Shown here: positions 43,012 through 52,877 of the stretch, piece after piece
Numbering within the stretch: position 1 is the first letter of the stretch
How the letters are laid out: each line of letters opens with the position of its first letter
Assembly: GCA_036227345.1 (NCBI GenBank)
Contig: CP109468.1
Location: 4,712,001 to 4,776,000 of the forward strand
DNA: 64,000 bases
Direction: 5' to 3'
Source: Streptomyces sp. NBC_01463
GTDB lineage: Bacteria > Actinomycetota > Actinomycetes > Streptomycetales > Streptomycetaceae
Program-made: the position numbers and the translations under genes
The notes under the pieces: model-generated
Seen by the model: the letters and a program-made list of their open reading frames with translations, nothing else
Told to the model about the DNA's origin: nothing
Database searches by the model: none

Positions 43012-45303
43012 ATGTCCCTACCGGAACCGGAACGCGAGGCCGAAGCGGCGGCGGCCATCGGCTTCGACCTCAGCGAATGCGTCCGGGAGCCCATTCACCG
43101 GCTGGGCATGATCCAGTCCCACGGCACCCTGCTCGCGGTGGAGGCCGATACCGGCACCGTGGACACCGCGGCACTGAACACGCTGTGCCTGCTGGGGATC
43201 GCTGCCGAGGAGCTGGTCGGAGGGCCCGTCACGCGGGTGCTGTCCCCCGACCACTGGGCCGAGGCGCTCCAGATCAGCGCTCAGCACGATGCGGCGAGCC
43301 TGGTTCTCCCCGTCTCCGTCGATGTGGCGGGCGCCCCCCGGATGTTCGACGTGACCGCGCACCGGCACGGGCCTCTGGTCGTTCTGGAGTACGAGTCGCG
43401 CACCGTCGCGGCGCCCCACTTCCCGCACTTCTACCAGGGGGTCCGGCGCGCTCTGGCGCGTCTGCGGTCCTCGACGACAGCGGTCGAATGCTGCCAGGCG
43501 GCCGCCCGTGAGATCCGGGCGCTGACCGGCTTCGACCGCGTGGTCGGCTACCGCTTCGACGGGGAGAACGGGCCGGGAGAGGTGGTCGCCGAGGACCTCG
43601 CCGAGGGCCGCGAGCCCTGGCTCGGACTCTGGTTCCCCGCCAGCGACATCCCGCCCCAGGCAAGGCGGCTCTACCGCGAGAACTGGATCCGGGTCATCGC
43701 CGACGTGGACGACACCAGCGTGGGTCTGCACCCTCCGCTCCGAGCCGGTTCGGGCCTGCCACTGGACCTGTCGAACTCCGTGCTGCGCACGGTGTCCGGC
43801 TTCCACCTGGAGTACCTGCGGAACATCGGTGTGAAGTCGTCGATGTCGGTGAGCGTCCTCCGGGAAGGCGAGCTCTGGGGGCTGATCGCCTGCCACGGCT
43901 ACGCGGCTGTCACCGTCCCCCCGGAAATGCGGGCGGCGTGCGAGTTCTTCGGCGTCGCCTTCTCCCTCCAACTCGCGGTCATCGAGGAACGGGAGCAGGC
44001 CGAGGCGCTCACCGCATCCCGCGAGCGCCTCGACCGGATCATCTCCCGGGTCACGCCGGACCTGGAGGGCTCACTCCTGGCAGGCGACGACGCCCTCAGA
44101 CATCTGCTGCACGCCGACGGTGCGGTGCTCTGCCGCGGCGGCCAGAGCACCATCAGCGGAATGAGCGTTCCCCCCGCCCTGCTGGAGGCCCTTCAGGCAC
44201 GCGCGGCAGGGCCGGCACCCGGCACGGTCTGGAGTACGGACCGCCTGTCGGAGGTGTCGGAGGTGTCGGACGATCCGGACGGCTTGGCGGAAGACGGCCC
44301 GGCAGGGGCCCTGATGGTCACGCTGAGCCGCTCGGGTGACTTCCTCGCCTGGTTCCGCGAGGCCCGTCCGACCGCCCGCCAATGGGCCACCGACCCCTCC
44401 ATGCCCGTCCAGGTCGGACCACGTGGCGAACGGCTCACCCCGCGCGGCTCAGGTGCCGTGTACCGCGCGGTGGTACGAGGACAGAGCCTGCCCTGGACGC
44501 CCACCGACCGTGCCACCGCACAGGAGCTCTGGCGCACGCTGACAGGGCTCGTACTCCGGCACGAGGCGGAGCTGGCAGCGTTGAACGAGCAGCTGCGCAT
44601 CACCAACTCCGACCTCGACTCATTCGCTCACGTGGCGGCTCACGACCTGAAGGAACCACTGCGAGGCATCTCCAACGCCGCGACCTTCGCCATCGAGGAC
44701 GCCGCCGCGGAGCTCGACGCGACCACCGTCCGCCGGATGCACACCGTGCGACGGCTGGCCGGCCGGATGGACGACCTGCTCGACTCGCTGCTGCACTTCG
44801 CCCGACTGGGCCGAGGCGGGCTGCACCGCGCCCGTGTCCCACTGGACCGCGTACTGGATTCCGCGCTCGACGTGGCCGGCGAACGCCTGGCCGAAGCCCG
44901 TGTGCGGGTCGTCCGACACGACCTGCCCGAGGTGTACGCCGATGAGAACCGGCTCTACGAAGTGCTGGTCAACCTCCTGGTGAATGCGGCCAAGTACGCC
45001 TCCGACCAGGACGATCGCACGGTCGAAGTGCTGGTCGCCACGCTCCGCCCACCGGCCGGCGGGCCTCCACAGCAGACCGTCGTGGTCCGGGACAACGGCA
45101 TCGGCATTCCCCCCGACCAGCAGCACCAGGTCTTCGAGCTCTTCCGCAGACTGCACGGACAGGGTGAGCGCGGGGGCGGCACCGGCGTGGGGCTCGCGAT
45201 CGTCAGGCGGATCGTCGAGCGCCACGGCGGCGAGCTGTGGCTCGACAGCGCACCGGGCCGCGGGACGGCCTTCTTCTTCACCCTGGGTCAGGAGGGCGGC
45301 TGA
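43012..45303 (+). CDS. Bacteriophytochrome (light-sensing histidine kinase)
   Basis: This 763-residue photosensor kinase has the PAS-GAF-PHY-HisKA-HATPase order. The bilin-attachment Cys23 lies in SECVREPIHRLGMIQSHG, as expected for biliverdin-binding phytochromes. The GAF domain keeps PASDIP (209-214, pyrrole-water Asp) and FHLEYLRNIGV (His265). The PHY tongue is unusual: WFREARP is present, but the PRxSF element reads PRGSG. The kinase part has AHDLKEPLRG (phospho-acceptor His) and complete N/G boxes (NLLVNAAKYA, DNGIGIP, GTGVGLAIV). It overlaps the opposing response regulator by 16 bp. The ATG at 43012 follows GGGGAGAAGCG. Confidence 0.9.
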   Translation: MSLPEPEREAEAAAAIGFDLSECVREPIHRLGMIQSHGTLLAVEADTGTVDTAALNTLCLLGIAAEELVGGPVTRVLSPDHWAEALQISAQHDAASLVLPVSVDVAGAPRMFDVTAHRHGPLVVLEYESRTVAAPHFPHFYQGVRRALARLRSSTTAVECCQAAAREIRALTGFDRVVGYRFDGENGPGEVVAEDLAEGREPWLGLWFPASDIPPQARRLYRENWIRVIADVDDTSVGLHPPLRAGSGLPLDLSNSVLRTVSGFHLEYLRNIGVKSSMSVSVLREGELWGLIACHGYAAVTVPPEMRAACEFFGVAFSLQLAVIEEREQAEALTASRERLDRIISRVTPDLEGSLLAGDDALRHLLHADGAVLCRGGQSTISGMSVPPALLEALQARAAGPAPGTVWSTDRLSEVSEVSDDPDGLAEDGPAGALMVTLSRSGDFLAWFREARPTARQWATDPSMPVQVGPRGERLTPRGSGAVYRAVVRGQSLPWTPTDRATAQELWRTLTGLVLRHEAELAALNEQLRITNSDLDSFAHVAAHDLKEPLRGISNAATFAIEDAAAELDATTVRRMHTVRRLAGRMDDLLDSLLHFARLGRGGLHRARVPLDRVLDSALDVAGERLAEARVRVVRHDLPEVYADENRLYEVLVNLLVNAAKYASDQDDRTVEVLVATLRPPAGGPPQQTVVVRDNGIGIPPDQQHQVFELFRRLHGQGERGGGTGVGLAIVRRIVERHGGELWLDSAPGRGTAFFFTLGQEGG

Positions 45304-45752
45304 GCGGCCGGGCCCTCGTCCCCGCCCTTCGCCTTTCTCTGCCAGTAGTCGACAGCCCCTTTCAGCACCGCGCTGAAGAGTTCGAAGTTGACCGGCTTGT
45401 AGATGTAACTGTCGGCGCCTGCCGCATAGGTCGTGTCCACCTCGTCCGGGCCGGTGGACGAGGTGAAGGCCACGACGGCCACGCCGTCCAGTTCCGGCCG
45501 GGAACGGATCGACCGCAGCACATCGGCCCCACTGGGACCGGGCAGTTTCAGGTCCAGAAGGACGAGCCCCGGCCGGCGTGCGGCTTCCAGCAACCGCTCG
45601 ACGAATCCCGTCCCCCGGTCGGTGAAGTCCAGTGCCAGACCCGGATGGGTGCGCCGGAGCGCCCGCGCGATGGCCTCGGCGTCCTCCGCCGAATCCTCGA
45701 CCACCCAGACGAGGTCGTGATCGATCCTCTGCTCCCCGGCAGGCCCGCTCAT
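45288..45752 (-). CDS. Single-domain response regulator (Rcp1/BrrB-like)
   Basis: This 154-residue receiver has no output domain: the acidic pair is in VWVVEDSAEDAEA, the phospho-acceptor Asp in LVLLDLKLPGPSG, Thr/Ser in VAFTSST, and Lys in YIYKPVNF. The last pattern is typical of the stand-alone receivers paired with phytochromes. It is convergent with the phytochrome gene (16-bp overlap) and translationally coupled to the SpoIIE-type phosphatase upstream (ATGA overlap). It is therefore likely to pass the phosphate signal between the light sensor and the phosphatase. Confidence 0.85.
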   Translation of the reverse strand: MSGPAGEQRIDHDLVWVVEDSAEDAEAIARALRRTHPGLALDFTDRGTGFVERLLEAARRPGLVLLDLKLPGPSGADVLRSIRSRPELDGVAVVAFTSSTGPDEVDTTYAAGADSYIYKPVNFELFSAVLKGAVDYWQRKAKGGDEGPAAQPPS

Positions 45753-47569
45753 CCGACGGACTCCGCCCGTGCGACGAGCACGGCGATGTCGTCCGCACCC
45801 GTCGCCCGGAATTCCACTACAGCCTCGGCCAGCCGCTCGGCGAACCGCCCCGCCCCGCCGGCACCCTGCCGCGCGACCTCGTCCCGCAGACGCGATTCGA
45901 AGTACATCCCGTCGGCCGCTCTCGCCTCGGTCACTCCGTCGGTGAACATCACCAGCGCGTCCCCCGGCGCCAGGCGCACCGACCCGGATCCGTACTCGAT
46001 GTCCTCCAGCACGCCCAGCAGATCCCCGTGGGCGACGAGTTCCTCCACGGTGCCATCCGCACGCCGCAGCAGAGGCGCCGGATGCCCGGCACTCCAGTAG
46101 CGCGCACGAAACCCCCCTCCGTCCGGTACCAGTACCACTACGAGCGCCGTCACGAAGCGGGTCGTGCCCTCCCTGACCAGGGCCTGATTCAGCCGTTCCA
46201 GCGCGTGCTCGGGCGTGCTGCCGTCCTCGAGAAGGGTGCGCAGGGTGTGGCGGGCCAGACCCGTCAGCGCCGCAGCCTCCGCCCCGCGTCCGCAGACGTC
46301 GCCGAGGAGGAGGGTCACACCACCCTGCGCCCTCGGGACGGCGTCGTAGAAGTCACCGCCCACGTCGAGCGAGACGTCACCCACTTCGTACGCGGAACTC
46401 AGCGTGATTCCCGGAATCAGCGGCAGCTCGCTCGGGAGCAGATGCCGCTGGAGAGAGACCACGTGGCGGCGCCGCTGTTCGTACAGGGTGCTGCTGTCGA
46501 TGGCCAACGCCGCCCGGTCGGCCAGACCCGCAAGGAACTGTGAGGCCCCCTCGGCCACGACCGCCCGATGGTAGAGAAACGTCAGGGTGCCCAGGACCCG
46601 GCCCCGGGCCTTGAGCGGGTTCACACTGATCGCCCGCACGGCGCGGCCCGCCCCGGACGACGCGGGCCCGAAGGGCCCCCCTCGCAACCCCTCACCCTTC
46701 AGCGCCAGCGCCTGCCCGTTGCCGAGTACCTGCCGCAGCATCTCCGTCAGCCAGGCGTCATCGGCGGCAACCTCGCCGAGCCACTGCTGGTCACCGGCGT
46801 CCATGTGCGCGAAGGACACGGATTTCAGTCCTTCGGGAAGAGAAAGATGCAGAACGCACCCCTCGGCGATGGCGGGAACGGCCGTGCGAGCCACCCGCTG
46901 CAAGGTGCTTTTCACATCAAGGCTCGAATCCATCTGCAACGACGCCTCCGCCAGAAAGGCGTCACTCACCTGACGCACCTCATCGGCGCGCCGCGCCGTG
47001 ATGCGCCTGTCCGAGACCATGGCGACCTCGGCCACCTGCTTCAACCGGGTCCGCAGCGTCACATCGATGGTGTCCCTGTCCGCGGTACCGACCATGAACG
47101 AGGCCCAGCCGTCCTGCCCCAGCGGCACGGCACACTCGGCCAGGCTCCGCGTGCCGGCCGCCGCCAGCACCTGGATGTGCGGCATGGCGCCGTCGAGCTC
47201 CGACACTTCGTGGACCGTGACAGTCGGATCACCGTCCGGAGCCCCGGCTGCGCCGGATTCGCCGTAATTACGTTCGATTTCCACGAGCGATGACGTCGGC
47301 TCCGCCACGCTGACACTCCGCAGATAGTGCAGCAGCCCGCCGCTCCAGCGGGTACCCACGACGGCCAGTACACCGGGCATGCGGAGCAGCATGTCGTAGA
47401 GGGAGTCGGCCAGCCCCGTCACGTCCTGCGCGTTCTCGGCGACGCGCCAGAGCTCGTGCAGACGGCCCGACCACCATCCGTCATCATCCGCCTGACGTGA
47501 AGCCCTGCCCTCGTGCTGCTCCACCGCTGATCCGCCGTCCCGTATCACCACTCGGCCCCGGCCCGTCAT
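45749..47569 (-). CDS. SpoIIE/RsbU-type PP2C phosphatase with N-terminal sensor domains
   Basis: This protein of about 606 residues has a PAS/GAF-like N-terminal half (about 30-370, including a GAF with RVLGTLTFLYHRA) and a C-terminal SpoIIE-type PP2C phosphatase: SLDVGGDFYDAVP (metal Asp), LLLGDVCGRGAEAAALTG, WSAGHPAPLLRR and VMFTDGVTEARA. Such enzymes release sigma factors by dephosphorylating anti-sigma-factor antagonists. The start is uncertain: ATG at 47569 has no clear ribosome site, and GTG codons lie a few codons downstream. Its stop overlaps the response regulator's ATG. Confidence 0.85.
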   Translation of the reverse strand: MTGRGRVVIRDGGSAVEQHEGRASRQADDDGWWSGRLHELWRVAENAQDVTGLADSLYDMLLRMPGVLAVVGTRWSGGLLHYLRSVSVAEPTSSLVEIERNYGESGAAGAPDGDPTVTVHEVSELDGAMPHIQVLAAAGTRSLAECAVPLGQDGWASFMVGTADRDTIDVTLRTRLKQVAEVAMVSDRRITARRADEVRQVSDAFLAEASLQMDSSLDVKSTLQRVARTAVPAIAEGCVLHLSLPEGLKSVSFAHMDAGDQQWLGEVAADDAWLTEMLRQVLGNGQALALKGEGLRGGPFGPASSGAGRAVRAISVNPLKARGRVLGTLTFLYHRAVVAEGASQFLAGLADRAALAIDSSTLYEQRRRHVVSLQRHLLPSELPLIPGITLSSAYEVGDVSLDVGGDFYDAVPRAQGGVTLLLGDVCGRGAEAAALTGLARHTLRTLLEDGSTPEHALERLNQALVREGTTRFVTALVVVLVPDGGGFRARYWSAGHPAPLLRRADGTVEELVAHGDLLGVLEDIEYGSGSVRLAPGDALVMFTDGVTEARAADGMYFESRLRDEVARQGAGGAGRFAERLAEAVVEFRATGADDIAVLVARAESVG

Positions 47570-47785
47570 GGGAAACGCTATGCCACCCCGCGACTGAGCG
47601 CCTCCAGGCGCGGTCCCGGTGGCGCTCGGCGGGAGACGCGAGAGGCCGACCGCCACAGCCGTCGCCCGTTCCGTCCGCCCGGGCGCCCCACGGGCTGCTT
47701 CGCACCGCCACCTTGTGGATCGCGGGCGCGGAGGCGTGCTGGTTGTGCCCGGAGACTGTCAGCATCAGGTGGCAGGGTGCCGTCC

Positions 47786-48424
47786 ATGAACGTATCGATC
47801 AGTGAGTCGTGGACGCGCATCGAGAACTGGCTGTCCGAGCATGCGCCGGCGACCCACGCTGCGCTGGCGCCGCCCGCGCATCCGGAGGACATCGCCGCGA
47901 CCGAACGCGTCATCGGCCGGCCGCTCCTCAAGCCCTTGGTGACGTCGCTGCTGCGGCACAACGGGCTTCTGGACCAGCGGAGTTCGCTGCTGCCCGGGAC
48001 CTACGGGCCGATGAGCGCAGGTCGGATAGCGGCTGACTGGAAACTCTTCACCGGCTTCTACGACAAGCGCACGGCGGATGAGCAGGGAGAGGAGGCGGAC
48101 TACGACTTCATGAGGATCGGGGTCAGCAGCGTCCTGTACGGCCACCCGCAGCTGATTCCCTTCGCGCGGGACCTCGGTGGGGGTTACCTCGTGCTGGACC
48201 ACCGTCCCGAGACCGACCAGGGACGCGTCCATGAAGCGGAGGCCACGGAAGGCATCATGCGCGGCTCGCACGATAGGTGGACGTCCCTGCCCGTGCTCAT
48301 GGAGGCGGTCGCCACGGCTCTGGAGACCGACCGGCCCCTCGGCGACAACATGCCCGTGGTCGATGACGAGCAGCGACTGCAATGGGACTACATACCGCTG
48401 CGCAGTGGCCGGAACGTGCTTTAG
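47786..48424 (+). CDS. SMI1/KNR4 (SUKH) family protein
   Basis: This 212-residue SUKH-type protein begins with VSISESWTRIENWLSEHAP. LAPPAHPEDIAATERVIGRPLLKPLVTSLLRHNGL is the family's opening helix pair, followed by LIPFARDLGGGYLVLDHRP. These proteins often neutralise nuclease-type toxins, but no toxin gene is adjacent. The ATG at 47786 is preferred over a GTG three codons upstream because GGCAGGG lies 8 bases before it. It is the last gene before tRNA fragment 2. Confidence 0.75.
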   Translation: MNVSISESWTRIENWLSEHAPATHAALAPPAHPEDIAATERVIGRPLLKPLVTSLLRHNGLLDQRSSLLPGTYGPMSAGRIAADWKLFTGFYDKRTADEQGEEADYDFMRIGVSSVLYGHPQLIPFARDLGGGYLVLDHRPETDQGRVHEAEATEGIMRGSHDRWTSLPVLMEAVATALETDRPLGDNMPVVDDEQRLQWDYIPLRSGRNVL

Positions 48425-48507
48425 CCACGGTGCGGCAGGGGATGGCGGGCACGTTCACGACGTACTGCGGAACGACGGTCAGGACAGGATGGCCCGGGCT
48501 CTTCCCG

Positions 48508-48556
48508 GGAGCGGGTGACGAGAAGCGAACTCGCGCTCCGAGCTGGGGAGTCAACG
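48508..48556 (-). repeat. tRNA-Gly(CCC) 3'-end fragment, copy 2 (eroded)
   Basis: The minus strand reads from the anticodon-loop side, through the variable loop and T-arm, to the acceptor end ...CACCCGCTCC. It differs from the three clean copies at about five positions, including the T-loop and the anticodon arm. Just left of it, CCCGGG-n5-CCCGGG looks like a decayed terminator. It has no tRNA 5' half. The surrounding 437-base gap (48425-48861) otherwise holds only a TTAGCAT promoter-like element ahead of the FG-GAP gene. Confidence 0.7.
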
Positions 48557-48861
48557 TTGCCTGGCCGGTCTTTCCTGACTCCGAGCTGCGGGAACGGCTG
48601 GGGCACGGGGTGCCGACGATCATCCTTGACTCCCGCTGCCCCCCGATCGCAGCGATCGCGCCCGAAGGGAGCGGGCCAGGGCCTTACATGCGCGCTCGCG
48701 TGACCTGCGGATATCCTCCGGGCGCTGCTCGGTTCTGCTGTTAGCATCGCGGCGTTTGCATGAGGCGGTACGGCTGGGGGGCCTTTCGCTGGTACTCGCG
48801 CGGCTGGATGAGCCGGATGCCGTGCGCCTCCTGCCTCTTGGCCCTGGGGAGGGACCTCACT

Positions 48862-51800
48862 TTGACTCCTACGAGCAATGCCCGGATGCGCGGAAGCGGC
48901 CGAACCCGTGCCGCTCTCGCGTTGGCGCTGGCGACGCTGACAGCATCGACACCGGGAATCATGGCGCCGCCGGCGTTCGCCGACTCGGCCCAGAACGTCA
49001 CCGTCCTGCCTGCGGCCCCGCGCTTCTCACCGCGTGCCACCTCGATCCTCAACGCGGGTGAGACCGGTTACCTGCTGGCGCAGGAGGGCGACAACCGCCT
49101 TCTGTGGATCGACTATGCGACGGGCTCGGCGTCGCCTCTCGCCGTCACCTTGCCCGAGATACCGCGCTATGACTTCGAGAACGGCTACTGGGACCACATC
49201 CAGGGGCTGAACATCGGGGGTGGCGGCTACTACGGCGACGGCTCCGACACCGTCGCCCTCTACTCCGCGACCCCCGCACCCCACGTGACGCTGCAGAAAG
49301 GCGCGGGCGCTGTGTTCGCCGACGTACGACTGCCCGAGGGCCAGTCGTACGTCGGGACGTTCGGCGACACCGTCCTGACCCGCACGGGCGAGGCGGACGC
49401 GCCGACCGGCTATCACCTGCTGCGGTACGAGGCCGGCCAGCTGACTGACACACCGGTCACCGGATTCCCCGAGGGGGCCGTGCTCGGTGGGCTGGAGGAC
49501 GCCGACGCGACGTCGCTCATCCTCCGGTACAAGGACTCCACCGGAGGGTGGGGGCGCTGGGTCCTCGTGAACCTCTCGGACGGGGTGGCGAAGCCTCTCC
49601 CCGACCGTCCGGTTCCTGACGATCCCTGGAGCGTGCGGAGCTTCCGGCTCGGCGCAGGGACGATCCTGCGGGACGGGAGCGATCTCCTGGACCGTGCCGC
49701 TCCGCACGCCGTGCTTCGTACCGTCAACACCGGCTCTGTCTCCTACGACGCGACCATCGTTCCCGTCGGCACAGCCATCTTGGCGGTCCAGCGCCAGAAC
49801 CCCGGGAACAACGAGTACCGGGGCTCAGAGCTGTGGAGCCTTCCGGAGGAGGACGAGGGCATGGCCCCGCCCGTGCTGCGACAGGCGTACGCGCAGGTCG
49901 TCCTCGCGCCCGACGGCACCGCGCTCGTCGCCGGAGCGAAGACCGCGGAGGACCGGGGCGACATCGATTGGGCTGTGCACCGGCTCGTTCCGACCGCCGG
50001 CGGCGGGGTGGAGGCGCGTCGCGTCCGGACCGTCGCTCCCATGCCCGCCCGTGTCTACGGCCTCTCGCTGGGCTCCGGCATCCTCACCACGGCAGAGAAC
50101 AGCACCTATTACCAGCCGGGCGACTACTACGGGGTGTACCGGAGCACCTGGCTGAGTTCTGCCGGGCAGCCGCAGCCGGTGCGTACGACCGTGGACGGGT
50201 TGCTGAGGACCGGTAACTGCGTCACGTTCATCCCGGGCCGCTGTGTCTCGCTGCGGGCGAGCGGCGACGGCTTCCACGGACAGCGGACCGCCGCCGATGA
50301 CCGGGGGGCCACGCTGCTCTACAAGAACGGCGAGAGCGCCTGGGGACCGCGCGTCGACACGGGCGGGGAACGGGTGGATGACCTCTCCGGCCGGTTCGGC
50401 GTGACCGTCACCGGTGTCACCGGTGACTCGCCGTCCATCGTCGAGTTCAAGCCCCCGACGGGCGGAACCGTCCTGCAGCGGACCGACTCCGCGCTGGCCG
50501 CAGTGTGGGGTTCCACCCTCTGGAGCGTGGCCAAGGACAGCCCGACGATCACGTCGAAGACCCTGCCGGCCGGTGCCGCCGGAGCGTCCTTCACCACACC
50601 CAACGCGTGCGTGCCGACGGAACTCCAGGCTGCGGGACGCTGGGTGTACTGGTCCTGCGAGGACAGCGAGTGGGGTCCCGAGGCGGGGTCGGGTGTCTAC
50701 GACCGCCTGACCAAGCGGACCATGCGCGTGCCGGGACGCAACATCCGCAACGTTCTGCTCGGCGACGGCTACCTCGTCCGGCAGAGCGGGGAAGGGCTGC
50801 GGCTCTTCGACCTGCACGCCGGTCTTCCCGCCACCGACACCGTGCCGCAGCGCGTGGTGGTGAGCGCGGCCGATCTGGGACCCGACAACAAGCCCGAGAT
50901 GGGCTGGACGGTGGACCGCTTCGGCGGCCAGATCGCCTATGCGGGCGACGACGAGCGTGTCCGTATCGTCGGTACCGGGGTCCCCGCCCCAGCCGTCAGC
51001 GTGATCGACTCCGTCGTCGGCGGCACCACGTTCAACCTGGCTGCTGCCGCTCCGCGCTGGTCGGGCACCTGGTGGACCTCCAAGCCCACCGGTGCGTGGC
51101 GCCTGTCGCTGACGGAGGCCGCCACGAAGACCGTGGTCCGTACCGTCTCCGGCGCCGATGCGCGCGGCCGCGTCGATGCCGCTTGGGACGGCAGGAACGA
51201 CTCCGGGAAGATCGTGCGGAACGGAGCGTACGTCTGGACCCTGACCGCCGAGCCCGCCGACGGGATCGGCGCCGATCTGACGGTGACCGGCTCGGTGACC
51301 GTGACCGGTGGCGCTCCGGCACCGCTTCCCGCGTGGCGGGATGTCAGCGGTGACGGCAGGGGCGACCTGCTCGCGCTCACCTCGGCCGGGGCACTGACCG
51401 TGCGCACCGGTACGGGAACCGGCGGGCTCGGGATGGGGGCCTCGGCGACCGGATGGCCGTCGACATCGATGGTCGTGCCGTTCGGGGATCTGTCGGGCGA
51501 TGGGTGCAACGACGTGCTCGTCCGCAGTTCCGCAGGTGTGCTGACCCGATACGACGGAGGCTGTGGGAAAGCGTTCTCGCCGAGTGGGGTCCGCCTGACG
51601 ATCGGATCGGGCTGGCAGATGTACAACATGCTGACCGCCCCCGGAGATCTGACCGGCGACGGACGGACGGACCTTGTGGCACGGACGCCGGCCGGCGAGC
51701 TGTGGTTGTACGCCGCCGACGGCGCGGGCAAGTTCAAGGGCCGCGTGAGGGTGGGCGGCGGCTGGCAGGTCTACAACGCACTGGTCGGCACCGGCGATCT

Positions 51801-52089
51801 GAACGGTGACAAGGCCGGCGACCTGCTGGCCCGCGACACCTCCGGGGTCCTGTGGCGGTACCACGGCAACGGCAAGGGTGCGCTGGGCGGCCGGGTGAAG
51901 GTCGGTGGCGGCTGGCAGGTCTACAACGCCCTCCCGGGCGTCGGTGACATCACCGGTGACGGCAGGGTGGACCTGATTGCCCGAGACGCCTCTGGGATCC
52001 TGTGGCGCTACAACGGCACCGGTGCGGGCACGTTCTCGGCGCGAGCGAAGATCGGCGGCGGCTGGCAGATGTACAAGACGCTGTCCTGA
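48862..52089 (+). CDS. Large secreted FG-GAP/VCBS-repeat protein (first paralog)
   Basis: This protein of about 1075 residues has a signal peptide (RTRAALALALATLTASTPG to PAFADSAQ). A long beta-rich domain (about 40-700) follows, then a FlgD-like Ig domain (about 745-830, GTWWTSKPTGAWRLSLTEA, WDGRNDSGKIV). The C-terminus has about four repeats of GDLTGDGRTDLVAR, LWRYHGNG and VGGGWQVYNAL. The DxDG-like loops resemble calcium-binding FG-GAP/VCBS blades. The start is probably TTG at 48862 (GGGGAGGGA upstream); ATG at 48886 is the alternative. A close relative begins at 61765. A surface-adhesion or ligand-binding role is inferred. Confidence 0.8.
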   Translation: MTPTSNARMRGSGRTRAALALALATLTASTPGIMAPPAFADSAQNVTVLPAAPRFSPRATSILNAGETGYLLAQEGDNRLLWIDYATGSASPLAVTLPEIPRYDFENGYWDHIQGLNIGGGGYYGDGSDTVALYSATPAPHVTLQKGAGAVFADVRLPEGQSYVGTFGDTVLTRTGEADAPTGYHLLRYEAGQLTDTPVTGFPEGAVLGGLEDADATSLILRYKDSTGGWGRWVLVNLSDGVAKPLPDRPVPDDPWSVRSFRLGAGTILRDGSDLLDRAAPHAVLRTVNTGSVSYDATIVPVGTAILAVQRQNPGNNEYRGSELWSLPEEDEGMAPPVLRQAYAQVVLAPDGTALVAGAKTAEDRGDIDWAVHRLVPTAGGGVEARRVRTVAPMPARVYGLSLGSGILTTAENSTYYQPGDYYGVYRSTWLSSAGQPQPVRTTVDGLLRTGNCVTFIPGRCVSLRASGDGFHGQRTAADDRGATLLYKNGESAWGPRVDTGGERVDDLSGRFGVTVTGVTGDSPSIVEFKPPTGGTVLQRTDSALAAVWGSTLWSVAKDSPTITSKTLPAGAAGASFTTPNACVPTELQAAGRWVYWSCEDSEWGPEAGSGVYDRLTKRTMRVPGRNIRNVLLGDGYLVRQSGEGLRLFDLHAGLPATDTVPQRVVVSAADLGPDNKPEMGWTVDRFGGQIAYAGDDERVRIVGTGVPAPAVSVIDSVVGGTTFNLAAAAPRWSGTWWTSKPTGAWRLSLTEAATKTVVRTVSGADARGRVDAAWDGRNDSGKIVRNGAYVWTLTAEPADGIGADLTVTGSVTVTGGAPAPLPAWRDVSGDGRGDLLALTSAGALTVRTGTGTGGLGMGASATGWPSTSMVVPFGDLSGDGCNDVLVRSSAGVLTRYDGGCGKAFSPSGVRLTIGSGWQMYNMLTAPGDLTGDGRTDLVARTPAGELWLYAADGAGKFKGRVRVGGGWQVYNALVGTGDLNGDKAGDLLARDTSGVLWRYHGNGKGALGGRVKVGGGWQVYNALPGVGDITGDGRVDLIARDASGILWRYNGTGAGTFSARAKIGGGWQMYKTLS

Positions 52090-52132
52090 CCCGTGACGCG
52101 AGGGCCGCAGCGACCGCTTTGGCCCTCTGGCC

Positions 52133-52167
52133 GTCACGCCCCCAGGCACGCGTCCTGAGGGCGTGAC
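52133..52167 (+). terminator. Hairpin after the FG-GAP gene
   Basis: GTCACGCCC (52133-52141) pairs perfectly with GGGCGTGAC (52159-52167) over 17 bases, about 43 bases after the stop. A second stem, GAGGGCC/GGCCCTC, lies directly before it. Confidence 0.6.
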
Positions 52168-52550
52168 GGCATGCGCGACTCGTTGGTCGATCAACTGGGT
52201 CGGATGAGGCCGCTCGGTCCGGGCTGCGTGGCCGGTGCTGATCACCGGGTGGGCCGGCTGCAGGCGCAACAGGTCGGCTCTCGGAGGGCCTTGGTGCGGT
52301 GTGACCGGTGGCTACCGGGTCGTCAGGTCGACTGCGTGGACACAGGGGGAGCGGATGTGTCTGTCACTCGGTGTTCCTCGGGTCTTCTCGACTGCGGGGC
52401 GGAGACGCATGCTGCCCTGTCCGGAGACGAGGAACCCGCGGGCACGGATGGGGCACGACGGCCGAGGGTCGATCAGTCCCTCTCGCGCACCGCAACCTGT
52501 CACGCAGTGGGCGCCGTCGGCCATCAATCCTCGTGCGGGACTCGAGCGGG
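52168..52550. other. Non-coding stretch without a recognised feature
   Basis: This is part of the 1.1-kb gap between the FG-GAP gene and the SDR gene. Open frames cross it on both strands, but their translations are low-complexity and match no family. Decayed sequence of transferred origin is the simplest reading, since it is followed by an ATPase relic and a transposase-like tail. Confidence 0.4.
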
Positions 52551-52631
52551 GCTGCTCGGGTCCTCGCGCACGAGGCAGGTCCTCTCGTCGAGGACCACCA
52601 CACTGGGAGAGATCGGTGGGCAGCGCGGAGG
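52551..52631 (-). pseudogene. Relic of a DUF234-type ATPase (Walker B region), copy 1
   Basis: About 80 bases match the intact ATPase gene at 60881-60965. The minus-strand translation around SPSVVVLDE and LVREDPSS corresponds to its Walker B segment (SPSVVVLDEMPYLVREDPSF). One extra base (GGGAGAGATC against GGGAGAATC) breaks the frame. The same insertion occurs in the second relic at 61411, so the two share an ancestor different from the intact gene. Confidence 0.65.
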
Positions 52632-52877
52632 CGTCTGCCTCTCAGGCGCCCCTCGTGCTTGCCCTGCCCAATCTCGTGTGGACGGGCTCCCCCCATGGCG
52701 CTGCCGCCGGGCGGGCCGACGCCGAGAAGGGCCCGGACGGACTGTCTTTCGTGGGAGAGGGCGGCAAACCGTTGCGCGCTCCACGTTCGGGCGTAAGCGG
52801 CGTGCTACTCGCTCGACGGTAGGTCTCTCCAGTGGCTCGTCATCTGCGGCCTTCGTTACGCAGGGTGCACCCAGGCA

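Noticed and set aside
43012..48424. Phytochrome/phosphatase region as proven mobile cargo
   Set aside because: It lies between two eroded tRNA fragments, but nothing in it is mobile-element specific. It is kept as a possibility only.
47786..48424. Polymorphic toxin-immunity locus built on the SUKH genes
   Set aside because: SUKH proteins at 20113 and 47786 have no adjacent toxin or secretion gene, so an immunity role cannot be supported.
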